A stretch of DNA of 33,585 nucleotides from Bacteroidota bacterium (GTDB lineage Bacteria; Bacteroidota; Bacteroidia; UBA7662), in assembly GCA_005799065.1 (NCBI GenBank), contig SYHW01000063.1:1-33585 (forward strand), read 5' to 3'. Within the stretch, counting starts at the first letter, position 1, and each line of letters starts with the position of its first letter. Under the pieces are notes generated by a model. That model was not told the origin of the DNA. It worked only from the letters and a program-made list of their open reading frames with translations, and searched no databases. Below, one piece after another: positions 25,213 to 31,957 of this stretch. Both the position numbers and the translations under genes were made by a program.

Positions 25213-26796
25213 TTAGTGTTTAAAATGACGAAGGCCTGTACAAACCATGGCCATGTCGTGAAGATTACAAAAATCGATGCTCTCCTGATCTCGAAGACTT
25301 CCACCAGGTTGAAGAATGGTTCGAATGCCTTCCGCACAAGCGGCTTCCACTGTATCCGCAAAAGGAAAAAATGCATCACTCGCCATGACCGAACCAGAAA
25401 GATCGAAGCCAAAACTTCGGGCCTTATGAACGGCTTGGCGGAGGGCCTCTATTCTCGATGATTGCCCCATGCCACTGCCAATCAATTGTTGATCCTTAAC
25501 CAACACAATGGCATTGCTTTTGGTGTGCTTCACCAATCGCTCTGCCAATTCAAGATCAAGCAGTTGAGCGGGGGATGGCTTTGCTGTTGTAACCACTTTC
25601 CATTGATTGGGGCTGCTGAGTTGTTCATCACGTGATTGCCACAGAATACCATTAAGAGCCGAGCGCAACGAGTAGGAGGGGAGATCGGTAGAAGTCTGAC
25701 GCAGAAGTATTCTGTTTTTTCTTTTTTGAAGCAAAGCCAAGGCATCAGGGTGGTAGTCGGGAGCAACCAAAATCTCGTAGAAAATTTTATCGATTTCCAG
25801 AGCCGTTTCTAAATCAATAGAAACGTTGGAAGCAATAATTCCTCCAAAAGCAGAAACAGGATCACCGGCTAGGGCTGCTTCCCAAGCGTGCAAAGCACCT
25901 GAACGATGAGCAACACCACATGGATTGTTATGCTTGATGACTGCAAATGAGGGAGATGGCAAATCCGCCAATAAGAAAAGGGCCGAATCTAGGTCTAATA
26001 AATTGTTGTAGCTCAACTGCTTACCACCCATCACCTCAACTACTTCTTGAATATTACCGTAAAAGCGGCCATCTTGTTGTGGGTTTTCGCCATATCTCAA
26101 AACCATCGGTGTAGAAGCAAGAAGATTCTGATGATTGAGCCCGACGGAATCACCCCGCATAATTCCGTCCGAATCACCCCGCACATTTCCGTCCGAATCA
26201 CCCAGTAAATATTCGCCTATGTGTTGGTCATACGCCATCGTTCTTTGGAATGCCGCTGTTGCAAACGTCCTGCGCAGCTCAGATTTTGTGCTGCCATTCT
26301 CTTCTTGCAGCACGCCAATCACTTTTGTATACTGGGTTGATGATGAAACGACCAATACGTCCTCGTAATTTTTGGCCGCAGCCCTCAGCAAGGCTACTCC
26401 GCCCACATCAATTTTTTCTAAGATTTCCTCGTGCGATCGCCCTTCCAAAACAGCCTGCTCGAAAGGGTAAAGATCCACCACCACCAAATCGATTAAAGGT
26501 ATTTGAAATGCTGCGAGATCGTTCAGGTCACTCATGTGCGACCGACGTGCCAGAATACCGCCAAAAATGTATGGGTGCAGGGTTTTGACTCGACCACCCA
26601 ACATCTCGCCGTACGAAGTCAGTTCTTCAACAGCGGTAACTTCCAGGCCATTTTCTCGGAGAAATGCATAAGTGCCACCTGATGCAATCAGTTGAACATC
26701 TAATTTTCGAAGACCATCAGCGAAGGATACAAGACCTTCTTTGCTGTAGACAGAAAGGAGCGCAGACCGGATGAATTTTGAGTTGTTTTGCGGCAT
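25213..26796 (-). CDS. purH: bifunctional AICAR transformylase/IMP cyclohydrolase (PurH)
   Basis: PurH carries out the last two steps of de novo IMP synthesis. The N-terminal MGS-like IMP cyclohydrolase domain (about 1-190) shows SALLSVYSKEGLVSFADGL, ASGGTYAFLRENGL and GGRVKTLHPYIFGGILARR. The AICAR transformylase domain includes LRYGENPQQ, FAVIKHNNPCGVAH and SVMASDAFFPFADTVE. The linker between the domains carries an in-frame octapeptide tandem repeat. The ORF track begins at TTG 26808, but that TTG is part of the -7 promoter box TACTTTTG, so the ATG at 26796 (MPQNNS) is the proper start. It heads the purH-mreBCD-pbp2-rodA operon; formyl-THF supply links it to FolD, encoded elsewhere in the window. 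Confidence 0.97.
   Translation of the reverse strand: MPQNNSKFIRSALLSVYSKEGLVSFADGLRKLDVQLIASGGTYAFLRENGLEVTAVEELTSYGEMLGGRVKTLHPYIFGGILARRSHMSDLNDLAAFQIPLIDLVVVDLYPFEQAVLEGRSHEEILEKIDVGGVALLRAAAKNYEDVLVVSSSTQYTKVIGVLQEENGSTKSELRRTFATAAFQRTMAYDQHIGEYLLGDSDGNVRGDSDGIMRGDSVGLNHQNLLASTPMVLRYGENPQQDGRFYGNIQEVVEVMGGKQLSYNNLLDLDSALFLLADLPSPSFAVIKHNNPCGVAHRSGALHAWEAALAGDPVSAFGGIIASNVSIDLETALEIDKIFYEILVAPDYHPDALALLQKRKNRILLRQTSTDLPSYSLRSALNGILWQSRDEQLSSPNQWKVVTTAKPSPAQLLDLELAERLVKHTKSNAIVLVKDQQLIGSGMGQSSRIEALRQAVHKARSFGFDLSGSVMASDAFFPFADTVEAACAEGIRTILQPGGSLRDQESIDFCNLHDMAMVCTGLRHFKH
26147..26204 (-). repeat. in-frame 24-bp tandem repeat inside purH
   Basis: Two complete 24-bp units and one partial unit (plus-strand core GAATCACCCCGCA...TTCCGTCC) encode GDSDGNVR, GDSDGIMR and the start of a third, GDSVGL. 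They lie just after the YDQHIGEYLL segment, in the linker between the two PurH domains, and keep the frame. The repeat is hydrophilic and glycine/aspartate-rich, as expected for a flexible loop. Confidence 0.9.
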
Positions 26797-26805
26797 GATA
26801 TTCCG

Positions 26806-26813
26806 CAAAAGTA
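26806..26813 (-). promoter_or_regulatory. -7 promoter element of the purH-mre operon
   Basis: On the minus strand this reads TACTTTTG, a perfect TAnnTTTG match ending 9 nt before the purH ATG at 26796. It overlaps the false TTG start used by the ORF track. No -33 TTTG lies at 19 nt spacing; one occurs at 26 nt. Confidence 0.55.
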
Positions 26814-26876
26814 GGTATTTTCAAGCATCAGCCCGCAGACAAAAAGCGGAAAAATTTGCTGAATAAATGAAAATCT

Positions 26877-28694
26877 TTAGGCGTCCACCAACGACAGACT
26901 GCGCTCCAAAAATCGGCTTAATTCAGCCCCCTTGAGCATGCCTTGAGCCAACAGTGCAAGGTCGTAGCTGTGCCTTATGAGGGACTGTTTTTTGTCTGGA
27001 TCCAGACATCCTGCGATGTGCAGCAAATGAGGATGGGCGGTGTTCAATACCACATCATAAGTTTCCGGCATCTGACCCATGCCAAACGGATGCCCTCCTG
27101 TGGCGGCCATTTCGTTCATGCGCCGCATAAACTCATTTCTGGTGATCATGACGGGTAGATCGTCGGCCGATAATGTAGCCGTTGTTACATTACGTTTTTC
27201 ATCACCCACGGTAAGGGTAAACAACTCTTTGATATCCGTTTCTTGCGCCTCGGATAGGACAGAAGGGGTGTTCTGCTCCTGCGGGATGAGTTGTTCGATG
27301 GGTTCTGAATCTACCCGCTTGAAGCGCACTTTTTCCAATTTCGACTCCTGATGGTTAAGGAAATGGCTGTCGATAACGCTGCCCATTTTAAGAACATCAT
27401 AACCCCGTCGCGTGGCGGCCTGAACATATGCATATTGCAATTCGGGATCTGATGTGTAAAGTATGACCAGGTTTCCGTCTTTGTCGCGTTGGTTGAGTTC
27501 AACCATTTTCTGATAGGCCTCCCAGTCGCGCTGATCGCCGTCGGTACTCGTATACAAACAGAAACCTGAGGAACGCTCGGCAAACTTCTCATCGCTGATC
27601 ATGCCATATTTTACAAATAATTCAAGGTGCTCCCATTTTCCACGGAATCCCTCTGCGTCGTCGCGGTACATTTCTGCTAGTTTGTCGGCTACTTTCTTGC
27701 TGATGTGGCTGTTGATCTTCCGCACATTCGAATCAGTTTGCAAGAAGCTTCTTGAAACATTGAGGGGGATGTCGGGTGAATCCAAGACACCATGCAACAG
27801 CCGCAGATAATCGGGAACAATATCCTCAACAGAATCGGTAATGAAGACCTGTCTGCTATACAGCTGAATCTTATTGCGACTCGGTTCAAATTCCGCTTTT
27901 AGTTTCGGGAAATACAAGATCCCTGTTAGATTGAAGGGGTAGTCGACGTTCAGGTGAATATGAAACAAGGGTTTCTCAGCCAGAGGATAAAGTTCTCCGT
28001 AAAATTTTTGATAGTCCTCATCGATCAATTCGGATGGTTTTTTGGTCCACAATGGCACTGTGGAATTGATTACTTCCTCCTCCAATTGAATGGGCACGGG
28101 TAGAAATCGGCAATATTTGCGCAGAATTTCGCGTAGTTTCCAGGTTTCTAAGTAATCGAGGGCATCTTCGCTCAGGTGAAGGATTACGTCCGAGCCCCTA
28201 TCTGTCCTTTGACCTGCACCAATTTCAAATTCTGTGCTCCCGTCGCATGTCCACCGAACCGGAGTAGCCCCATCTTTAAAGGAAAGGCTTTCAATCTCAA
28301 CTGAATCGGCTACCATAAATGCCGAATAGAACCCAAGTCCGAATGCCCCAATCATGTTGCTGTCCGTCTTTTCGCGGTACTGCTCCATGAACTCAGTCGC
28401 ACCACTAAAGGCGATTTGATTGATGTATTTATCAATCTCCTCGCCCGTCATTCCGATGCCTCTGTCTGAAATGGTGATGGTTTTCTTCTCTTTGTCGATC
28501 TTCACCCAGACCGAGGTGTCGCCTGTTTCACCTTTAAATTCACCGATAGAAGCTAATGCATTCAACTTTTGTGTTGCATCGACCGCATTACTGACCAATT
28601 CCCTCAAAAATACTTCCTGATTGGAATAAAGGGATTTTTTGATGATTGGGAAAATGTTTCCCGTATTGACCGAAATATGTCCTTTTTTTTCCAT
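26877..28694 (-). CDS. htpG: molecular chaperone HtpG (Hsp90)
   Basis: HtpG is the bacterial Hsp90, an ATP-dependent cytosolic chaperone. The 605-residue product begins MEKKGHISVNTGNIFPIIKK. It contains the GHKL ATPase motifs YSNQEVFLRELVSNAVDATQ, ITISDRGIGMTGEEIDKYIN and NMIGAFGLGFYSAFMVAD. The middle domain contains GVLDSPDIPLNVSRSFLQTD. It is slightly shorter than the E. coli protein, within the family range. Codons 2-4 form a run of eight A. It lies 78 nt downstream of a histidine-kinase-like gene on the same strand. A perfect 7-bp inverted repeat sits in that gap and might be an operator or a weak terminator. No CIRCE-type heat-shock operator is seen. Confidence 0.97.
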   Translation of the reverse strand: MEKKGHISVNTGNIFPIIKKSLYSNQEVFLRELVSNAVDATQKLNALASIGEFKGETGDTSVWVKIDKEKKTITISDRGIGMTGEEIDKYINQIAFSGATEFMEQYREKTDSNMIGAFGLGFYSAFMVADSVEIESLSFKDGATPVRWTCDGSTEFEIGAGQRTDRGSDVILHLSEDALDYLETWKLREILRKYCRFLPVPIQLEEEVINSTVPLWTKKPSELIDEDYQKFYGELYPLAEKPLFHIHLNVDYPFNLTGILYFPKLKAEFEPSRNKIQLYSRQVFITDSVEDIVPDYLRLLHGVLDSPDIPLNVSRSFLQTDSNVRKINSHISKKVADKLAEMYRDDAEGFRGKWEHLELFVKYGMISDEKFAERSSGFCLYTSTDGDQRDWEAYQKMVELNQRDKDGNLVILYTSDPELQYAYVQAATRRGYDVLKMGSVIDSHFLNHQESKLEKVRFKRVDSEPIEQLIPQEQNTPSVLSEAQETDIKELFTLTVGDEKRNVTTATLSADDLPVMITRNEFMRRMNEMAATGGHPFGMGQMPETYDVVLNTAHPHLLHIAGCLDPDKKQSLIRHSYDLALLAQGMLKGAELSRFLERSLSLVDA

Positions 28695-28724
28695 GATGTT
28701 TTTTACTCACATATCGGCAACTAC

Positions 28725-28742
28725 TTTGCCACAATTGGCAAA
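28725..28742. promoter_or_regulatory. inverted repeat upstream of htpG
   Basis: TTTGCCA-CAAT-TGGCAAA is a perfect 7-bp inverted repeat with a 4-nt centre. It lies 31-48 nt upstream of the htpG start and downstream of the kinase-like gene. It has no following U-tract in the direction of transcription, so an operator or mRNA hairpin is as likely as a terminator. Confidence 0.4.
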
Positions 28743-28772
28743 CTGACATTTTGTCGCATCACAAGCCGAATT

Positions 28773-29891
28773 TCACACCGCAAAACGATGCTGTTGCGAC
28801 AAAAGGTTCGGAATTCGTATCTGAAAGGTAGACCCTTTACCGACCTCACTCGTCAAGTGGATGTCGCCCCCCATTTGTTTCACAGTCTCTCGGACAATAA
28901 ACAAGCCCATTCCATAGGCATCTCCGGTTTCGCTGCGTTCAAATAAGCGGAACACACGTTCTTGCTGGGTTATCGCAATGCCCCTTCCATAATCGGTCAC
29001 TTCCAATTGAACAATGTCCGCTTGAATTTGGGCGGAAAGCGTTATTACTGCAGGTGCTTGGCCAAATTCAGCGCTGCGCGCGGCATTATTGAGCAATTCA
29101 AGTAAAACCATTTTGATTTTTTCGTAATCTCCGATCCAAATGCTGTTTTCAATCACTTCGACACGAATCCGATCATGCTCCAGGCCGTAAACTGCACAAA
29201 TCGCGTTGATCAGAAAGCGAAACAATCCATGGGCTTCCAGATTTTGGGGAAGAAGTTCCACCCGACTTCCCCGATATAAATCCCGAAAACGTGCTCTTCC
29301 GGAGCCCAATATGGTCAATCGTCTGAGAAGAAAATGGGCAAGCTCCTGCGCTGGCATTGTGTCTTGGTGTTCGACTACGGACCTGCAAAGGGCTTCTAAC
29401 TGTATGACAGGCTCGAAAAATTCAGTATCTATTTTATAAGTGAGCCAATCTCGAGTAGACCTCGACGTTTCAAGCTCTTGACGGATGGCTCCCATTTGCA
29501 TGTTGTTCCATGTTAATTCATAGGCGCGCTGAATGATGGAACGCAATGTCGGTACTAAATAAGGCGTTCGCACGGAACGGAATAAGGAAGCCATTAATGG
29601 ATTTCCATCAACTAATCCTGTATCCGCTTCTGCATGAAGCAGAATGCACTGACTTGATGAAAATTTCTGTTGCACCTCCGATATCAAATCAAATCCAGAG
29701 GCTTTTGCGAGCCGTAGGTGGGTGAGCAATACACAACCCGGACGGTTCTGCAGTACCTGAAGAGCCAAAGAAGCATCTGAGCAGGTAAACAGCTCGAAAA
29801 ACGATTGAAAATGTTCGCGAAACGTATTGCGTCCCGCTTCGAGTTCATCCACATATACAACCGGTATAAGGTGGGGGAACAAGCTGGTCAT
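28773..29891 (-). CDS. degenerate receiver/histidine-kinase-like protein (likely pseudokinase)
   Basis: This 372-residue soluble protein has a CheY-like receiver at residues about 10-125, a dimerisation-like helix at about 140-200, and a GHKL ATPase domain at about 225-370. The ATPase domain is complete: N-box LLELLNNAARSA, G1 TDYGRGIAI, F-box VFRLFERSE and G2 YGMGLFIVRE. The phosphorylation sites are missing. In the receiver the acceptor Asp position in VLLTHLRLAKASG is Thr57, and the conserved Lys before Pro is Thr109 (VRTPY). In the H-box-like DTEFFEPV the His position is Thr156. It may therefore bind ATP and act as a signalling scaffold, or phosphorylate nothing. An alternative His elsewhere cannot be excluded. 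There is no membrane segment. It lies upstream of htpG on the same strand. Confidence 0.8.
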   Translation of the reverse strand: MTSLFPHLIPVVYVDELEAGRNTFREHFQSFFELFTCSDASLALQVLQNRPGCVLLTHLRLAKASGFDLISEVQQKFSSSQCILLHAEADTGLVDGNPLMASLFRSVRTPYLVPTLRSIIQRAYELTWNNMQMGAIRQELETSRSTRDWLTYKIDTEFFEPVIQLEALCRSVVEHQDTMPAQELAHFLLRRLTILGSGRARFRDLYRGSRVELLPQNLEAHGLFRFLINAICAVYGLEHDRIRVEVIENSIWIGDYEKIKMVLLELLNNAARSAEFGQAPAVITLSAQIQADIVQLEVTDYGRGIAITQQERVFRLFERSETGDAYGMGLFIVRETVKQMGGDIHLTSEVGKGSTFQIRIPNLLSQQHRFAV

Positions 29892-29938
29892 ATGTTTGGA
29901 AGCGCGATATTATGAAAAAAATCAAAGAAATTGTTTTC

Positions 29939-29946
29939 TATTTTTG
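29939..29946 (+). promoter_or_regulatory. -7 promoter element of the thiolase gene
   Basis: This reads TATTTTTG, a perfect TAnnTTTG match ending 5 nt before the ATG at 29952. The 60-nt region is shared with the divergent kinase-like gene; no -33 TTTG is found at standard spacing. Confidence 0.5.
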
Positions 29947-29951
29947 CGTTC

Positions 29952-31163
29952 ATGTCAAAAATACAGCCCGTTTATTTGGTCGACGCGTGTCGCACTCCCA
30001 TTGGAAAACTGGGGGGCTCACTGTCTAGGGTTCGTCCAGACGATCTCGCATCAATCAGTATCCGGGCTCTCTTGGCAAGAAATCCCAGTTTTGATCCGAA
30101 TGTGGTTGAGGATGTTGTGCTTGGCGCGGCCAATCAGGCCGGAGAAGATAACCGCAACGTAGCCCGAATGGCAGCGCTTTTGGCCGGACTTCCTGTAGGG
30201 GTGGGCGGGGTGACGGTGAATCGACTCTGTGCCAGCGGACTACAAGCACTAATCGATGCCTACCGGGCCATTGCACTGGGTGAAGGCGAGGCTTATATAG
30301 CAGGTGGTGTTGAAAGCATGACCCGTGCACCTTGGGTGATGGCCAAACCGGATCAGGCGTTTTCCCGAAAAATCGAAGCCTATGACACAACTTTGGGTTG
30401 GCGGTTCACCAACACGGCATTAGCAGATCGCTACCATCCCTACAGCATGGGTGAGACGGCAGAGAATGTGGCCGAACGGTATCGAATTAGCCGCGAGCAA
30501 CAGGACGAGTTTGCTTATTTGTCGCAATCAAATTATGCGCGTGCAGCCGCTGATGGCCAATTTCAATCCGAATTAGTGCCGGTGGAGGTCAAGTTTGAAA
30601 AAGCGTCCAGCAGAATGTTTGATGTAGATGAACATCCCAGATTCAGCAGCCTGGAGCAACTGTCTGCGCTCAAACCTGCCTTTCGAAAAGATGGTAGTGT
30701 TACGGCTGGAAATAGCTCGGGCATGAATGATGGTGCTGCTTGCGTTCTACTGGTGAATGAGTCCGCATTAAAGACCCACTCATTAACCCCATTGGCCCGT
30801 GTGATGGGTGCAGCTGCGGTTGGCGTAGATCCGGCCTATATGGGTATTGGTCCCGTACCGGCCATCCAGCGATTGTTAAACCGTACGGGAATCAAAATCA
30901 GTGACGTTGATCTTTTCGAATTGAACGAGGCTTTCGCGGCTCAAGCCGTGGCCTGTATTCAAGAATTACAAATAGATCCCCGCCGTGTCAATAAAAGGGG
31001 AGGGGCCATTGCATTGGGTCATCCATTGGGCTGTTCCGGTGCACGAATCACCACCACACTCGTGCACCAAATGAAGGACGATTCTGCTGTGCGATATGGT
31101 GTGGCAGCACTTTGTGTGGGCGTCGGACAAGGATTAGCCATAATGCTCGAAAATTGCGCTTGA
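29952..31163 (+). CDS. thiolase, PcaF/acetyl-CoA acetyltransferase-like
   Basis: From the ATG at 29952 this is a 403-residue thiolase. Thiolase marks are the active-site cysteine in VNRLCASGLQALIDAYRA (about residue 90), IAGGVESMTRAPWVM, the catalytic histidine in GGAIALGHPLGCSGARI, and the C-terminal cysteine in ALCVGVGQGLAIML. The segment GAANQAGEDNRNVARMAALL and the DTTLGWRFTN block are those of 3-oxoadipyl-CoA thiolases (PcaF/PaaJ). No other aromatic-degradation gene lies nearby, so a general acetyl-CoA acetyltransferase or beta-oxidation role is equally possible. The ORF track starts at TTG 29931, which overlaps the promoter; I reject it. Its stop shares a nucleotide with the truA start (TGATG). 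Confidence 0.92.
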   Translation: MSKIQPVYLVDACRTPIGKLGGSLSRVRPDDLASISIRALLARNPSFDPNVVEDVVLGAANQAGEDNRNVARMAALLAGLPVGVGGVTVNRLCASGLQALIDAYRAIALGEGEAYIAGGVESMTRAPWVMAKPDQAFSRKIEAYDTTLGWRFTNTALADRYHPYSMGETAENVAERYRISREQQDEFAYLSQSNYARAAADGQFQSELVPVEVKFEKASSRMFDVDEHPRFSSLEQLSALKPAFRKDGSVTAGNSSGMNDGAACVLLVNESALKTHSLTPLARVMGAAAVGVDPAYMGIGPVPAIQRLLNRTGIKISDVDLFELNEAFAAQAVACIQELQIDPRRVNKRGGAIALGHPLGCSGARITTTLVHQMKDDSAVRYGVAALCVGVGQGLAIMLENCA

Positions 31164-31957
31164 TGTTTTCAAGGCGCTATTTTATTTGGTTTGCCTATCA
31201 TGGAGCACGCTACCACGGATGGCAGGCTCAGAATAACGCCATTGGCATTCAACAGCTGCTTCAAAATGCAATGGCAACGCTGCTCAGAGAACCGGTGGCC
31301 ATTACCGGACAGGGAAGAACCGATACAGGTGTTCACGCACGGCAGATGGTTGCGCATTTCGACTTTATGTCTGAATTACCGGTAGACTTAGCCGGCAAAC
31401 TCAACCAATTGTTGCCTCCAGATATTCGCATCAGTCATATACATGAAGTGGCTCCCGATGCACATGCCAGGTATTCAGCCCTGAATCGGTTGTATCGCTA
31501 CTACATCCACCGAACACCGGATCCGTTTTTGGTGGATCGGTCATGGTACCTACAATCGCTCCCTAACGTTGAATTGATTCCTGATGCGGCGAAAATGCTC
31601 CTCCAACAATCGGATTTTGGTTGTTTCGCCAAAACGCATGGGGGCAACTATACCAATTTGTGCACAGTTACACGGGCGGACTGGGTCATCGACACGCATC
31701 AACTCATTTTTACCATTCAGGCCAACCGGTTTCTTCGGCAAATGGTGCGTGCGGTCGTGGGTAGTCTGCTGGCGATTGCCCAAGGAAAGAAGACAGTGGA
31801 ATGGTGGACTAGACTTTTACAAGACTCACCCGAACGGAAGTGCGGGCTGGCTGCACCTCCCTATGGATTGTTTCTCGAAGAAGTGGCCTATCCCAATACG
31901 ATTTATCTCAACCAATCACCAACCCCCTTATCGCTAACAGCCAAATCCTATGGGTGA
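31163..31957 (+). CDS. truA: tRNA pseudouridine(38-40) synthase TruA
   Basis: TruA isomerises uridines 38-40 in the tRNA anticodon stem-loop. From the ATG at 31163 the product is 264 residues. It begins MFSRRYFIWFAYHGARYHGW and carries the catalytic aspartate in GQGRTDTGVHARQMVAHFD (about residue 50). It then has the conserved ALNRLYRYYIHRTPDPF and ANRFLRQMVRAVVGSLLAIA. The ORF track start at 31112 adds 17 residues overlapping the thiolase gene; the TGATG junction argues for 31163. Its 3' end overlaps the ABC exporter start by 8 nt, so thiolase, truA and exporter look like one transcript. Confidence 0.96.
   Translation: MFSRRYFIWFAYHGARYHGWQAQNNAIGIQQLLQNAMATLLREPVAITGQGRTDTGVHARQMVAHFDFMSELPVDLAGKLNQLLPPDIRISHIHEVAPDAHARYSALNRLYRYYIHRTPDPFLVDRSWYLQSLPNVELIPDAAKMLLQQSDFGCFAKTHGGNYTNLCTVTRADWVIDTHQLIFTIQANRFLRQMVRAVVGSLLAIAQGKKTVEWWTRLLQDSPERKCGLAAPPYGLFLEEVAYPNTIYLNQSPTPLSLTAKSYG

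Noticed and set aside
26797-26808. TTG start extending PurH by four residues
   Set aside because: The TTG is the end of the TACTTTTG promoter box and would be upstream of the likely transcription start; the ATG at 26796 fits better.
29931-29951. TTG start extending the thiolase by seven residues
   Set aside because: It lies across the -7 promoter element TATTTTTG; the ATG at 29952 matches the family N-terminus.
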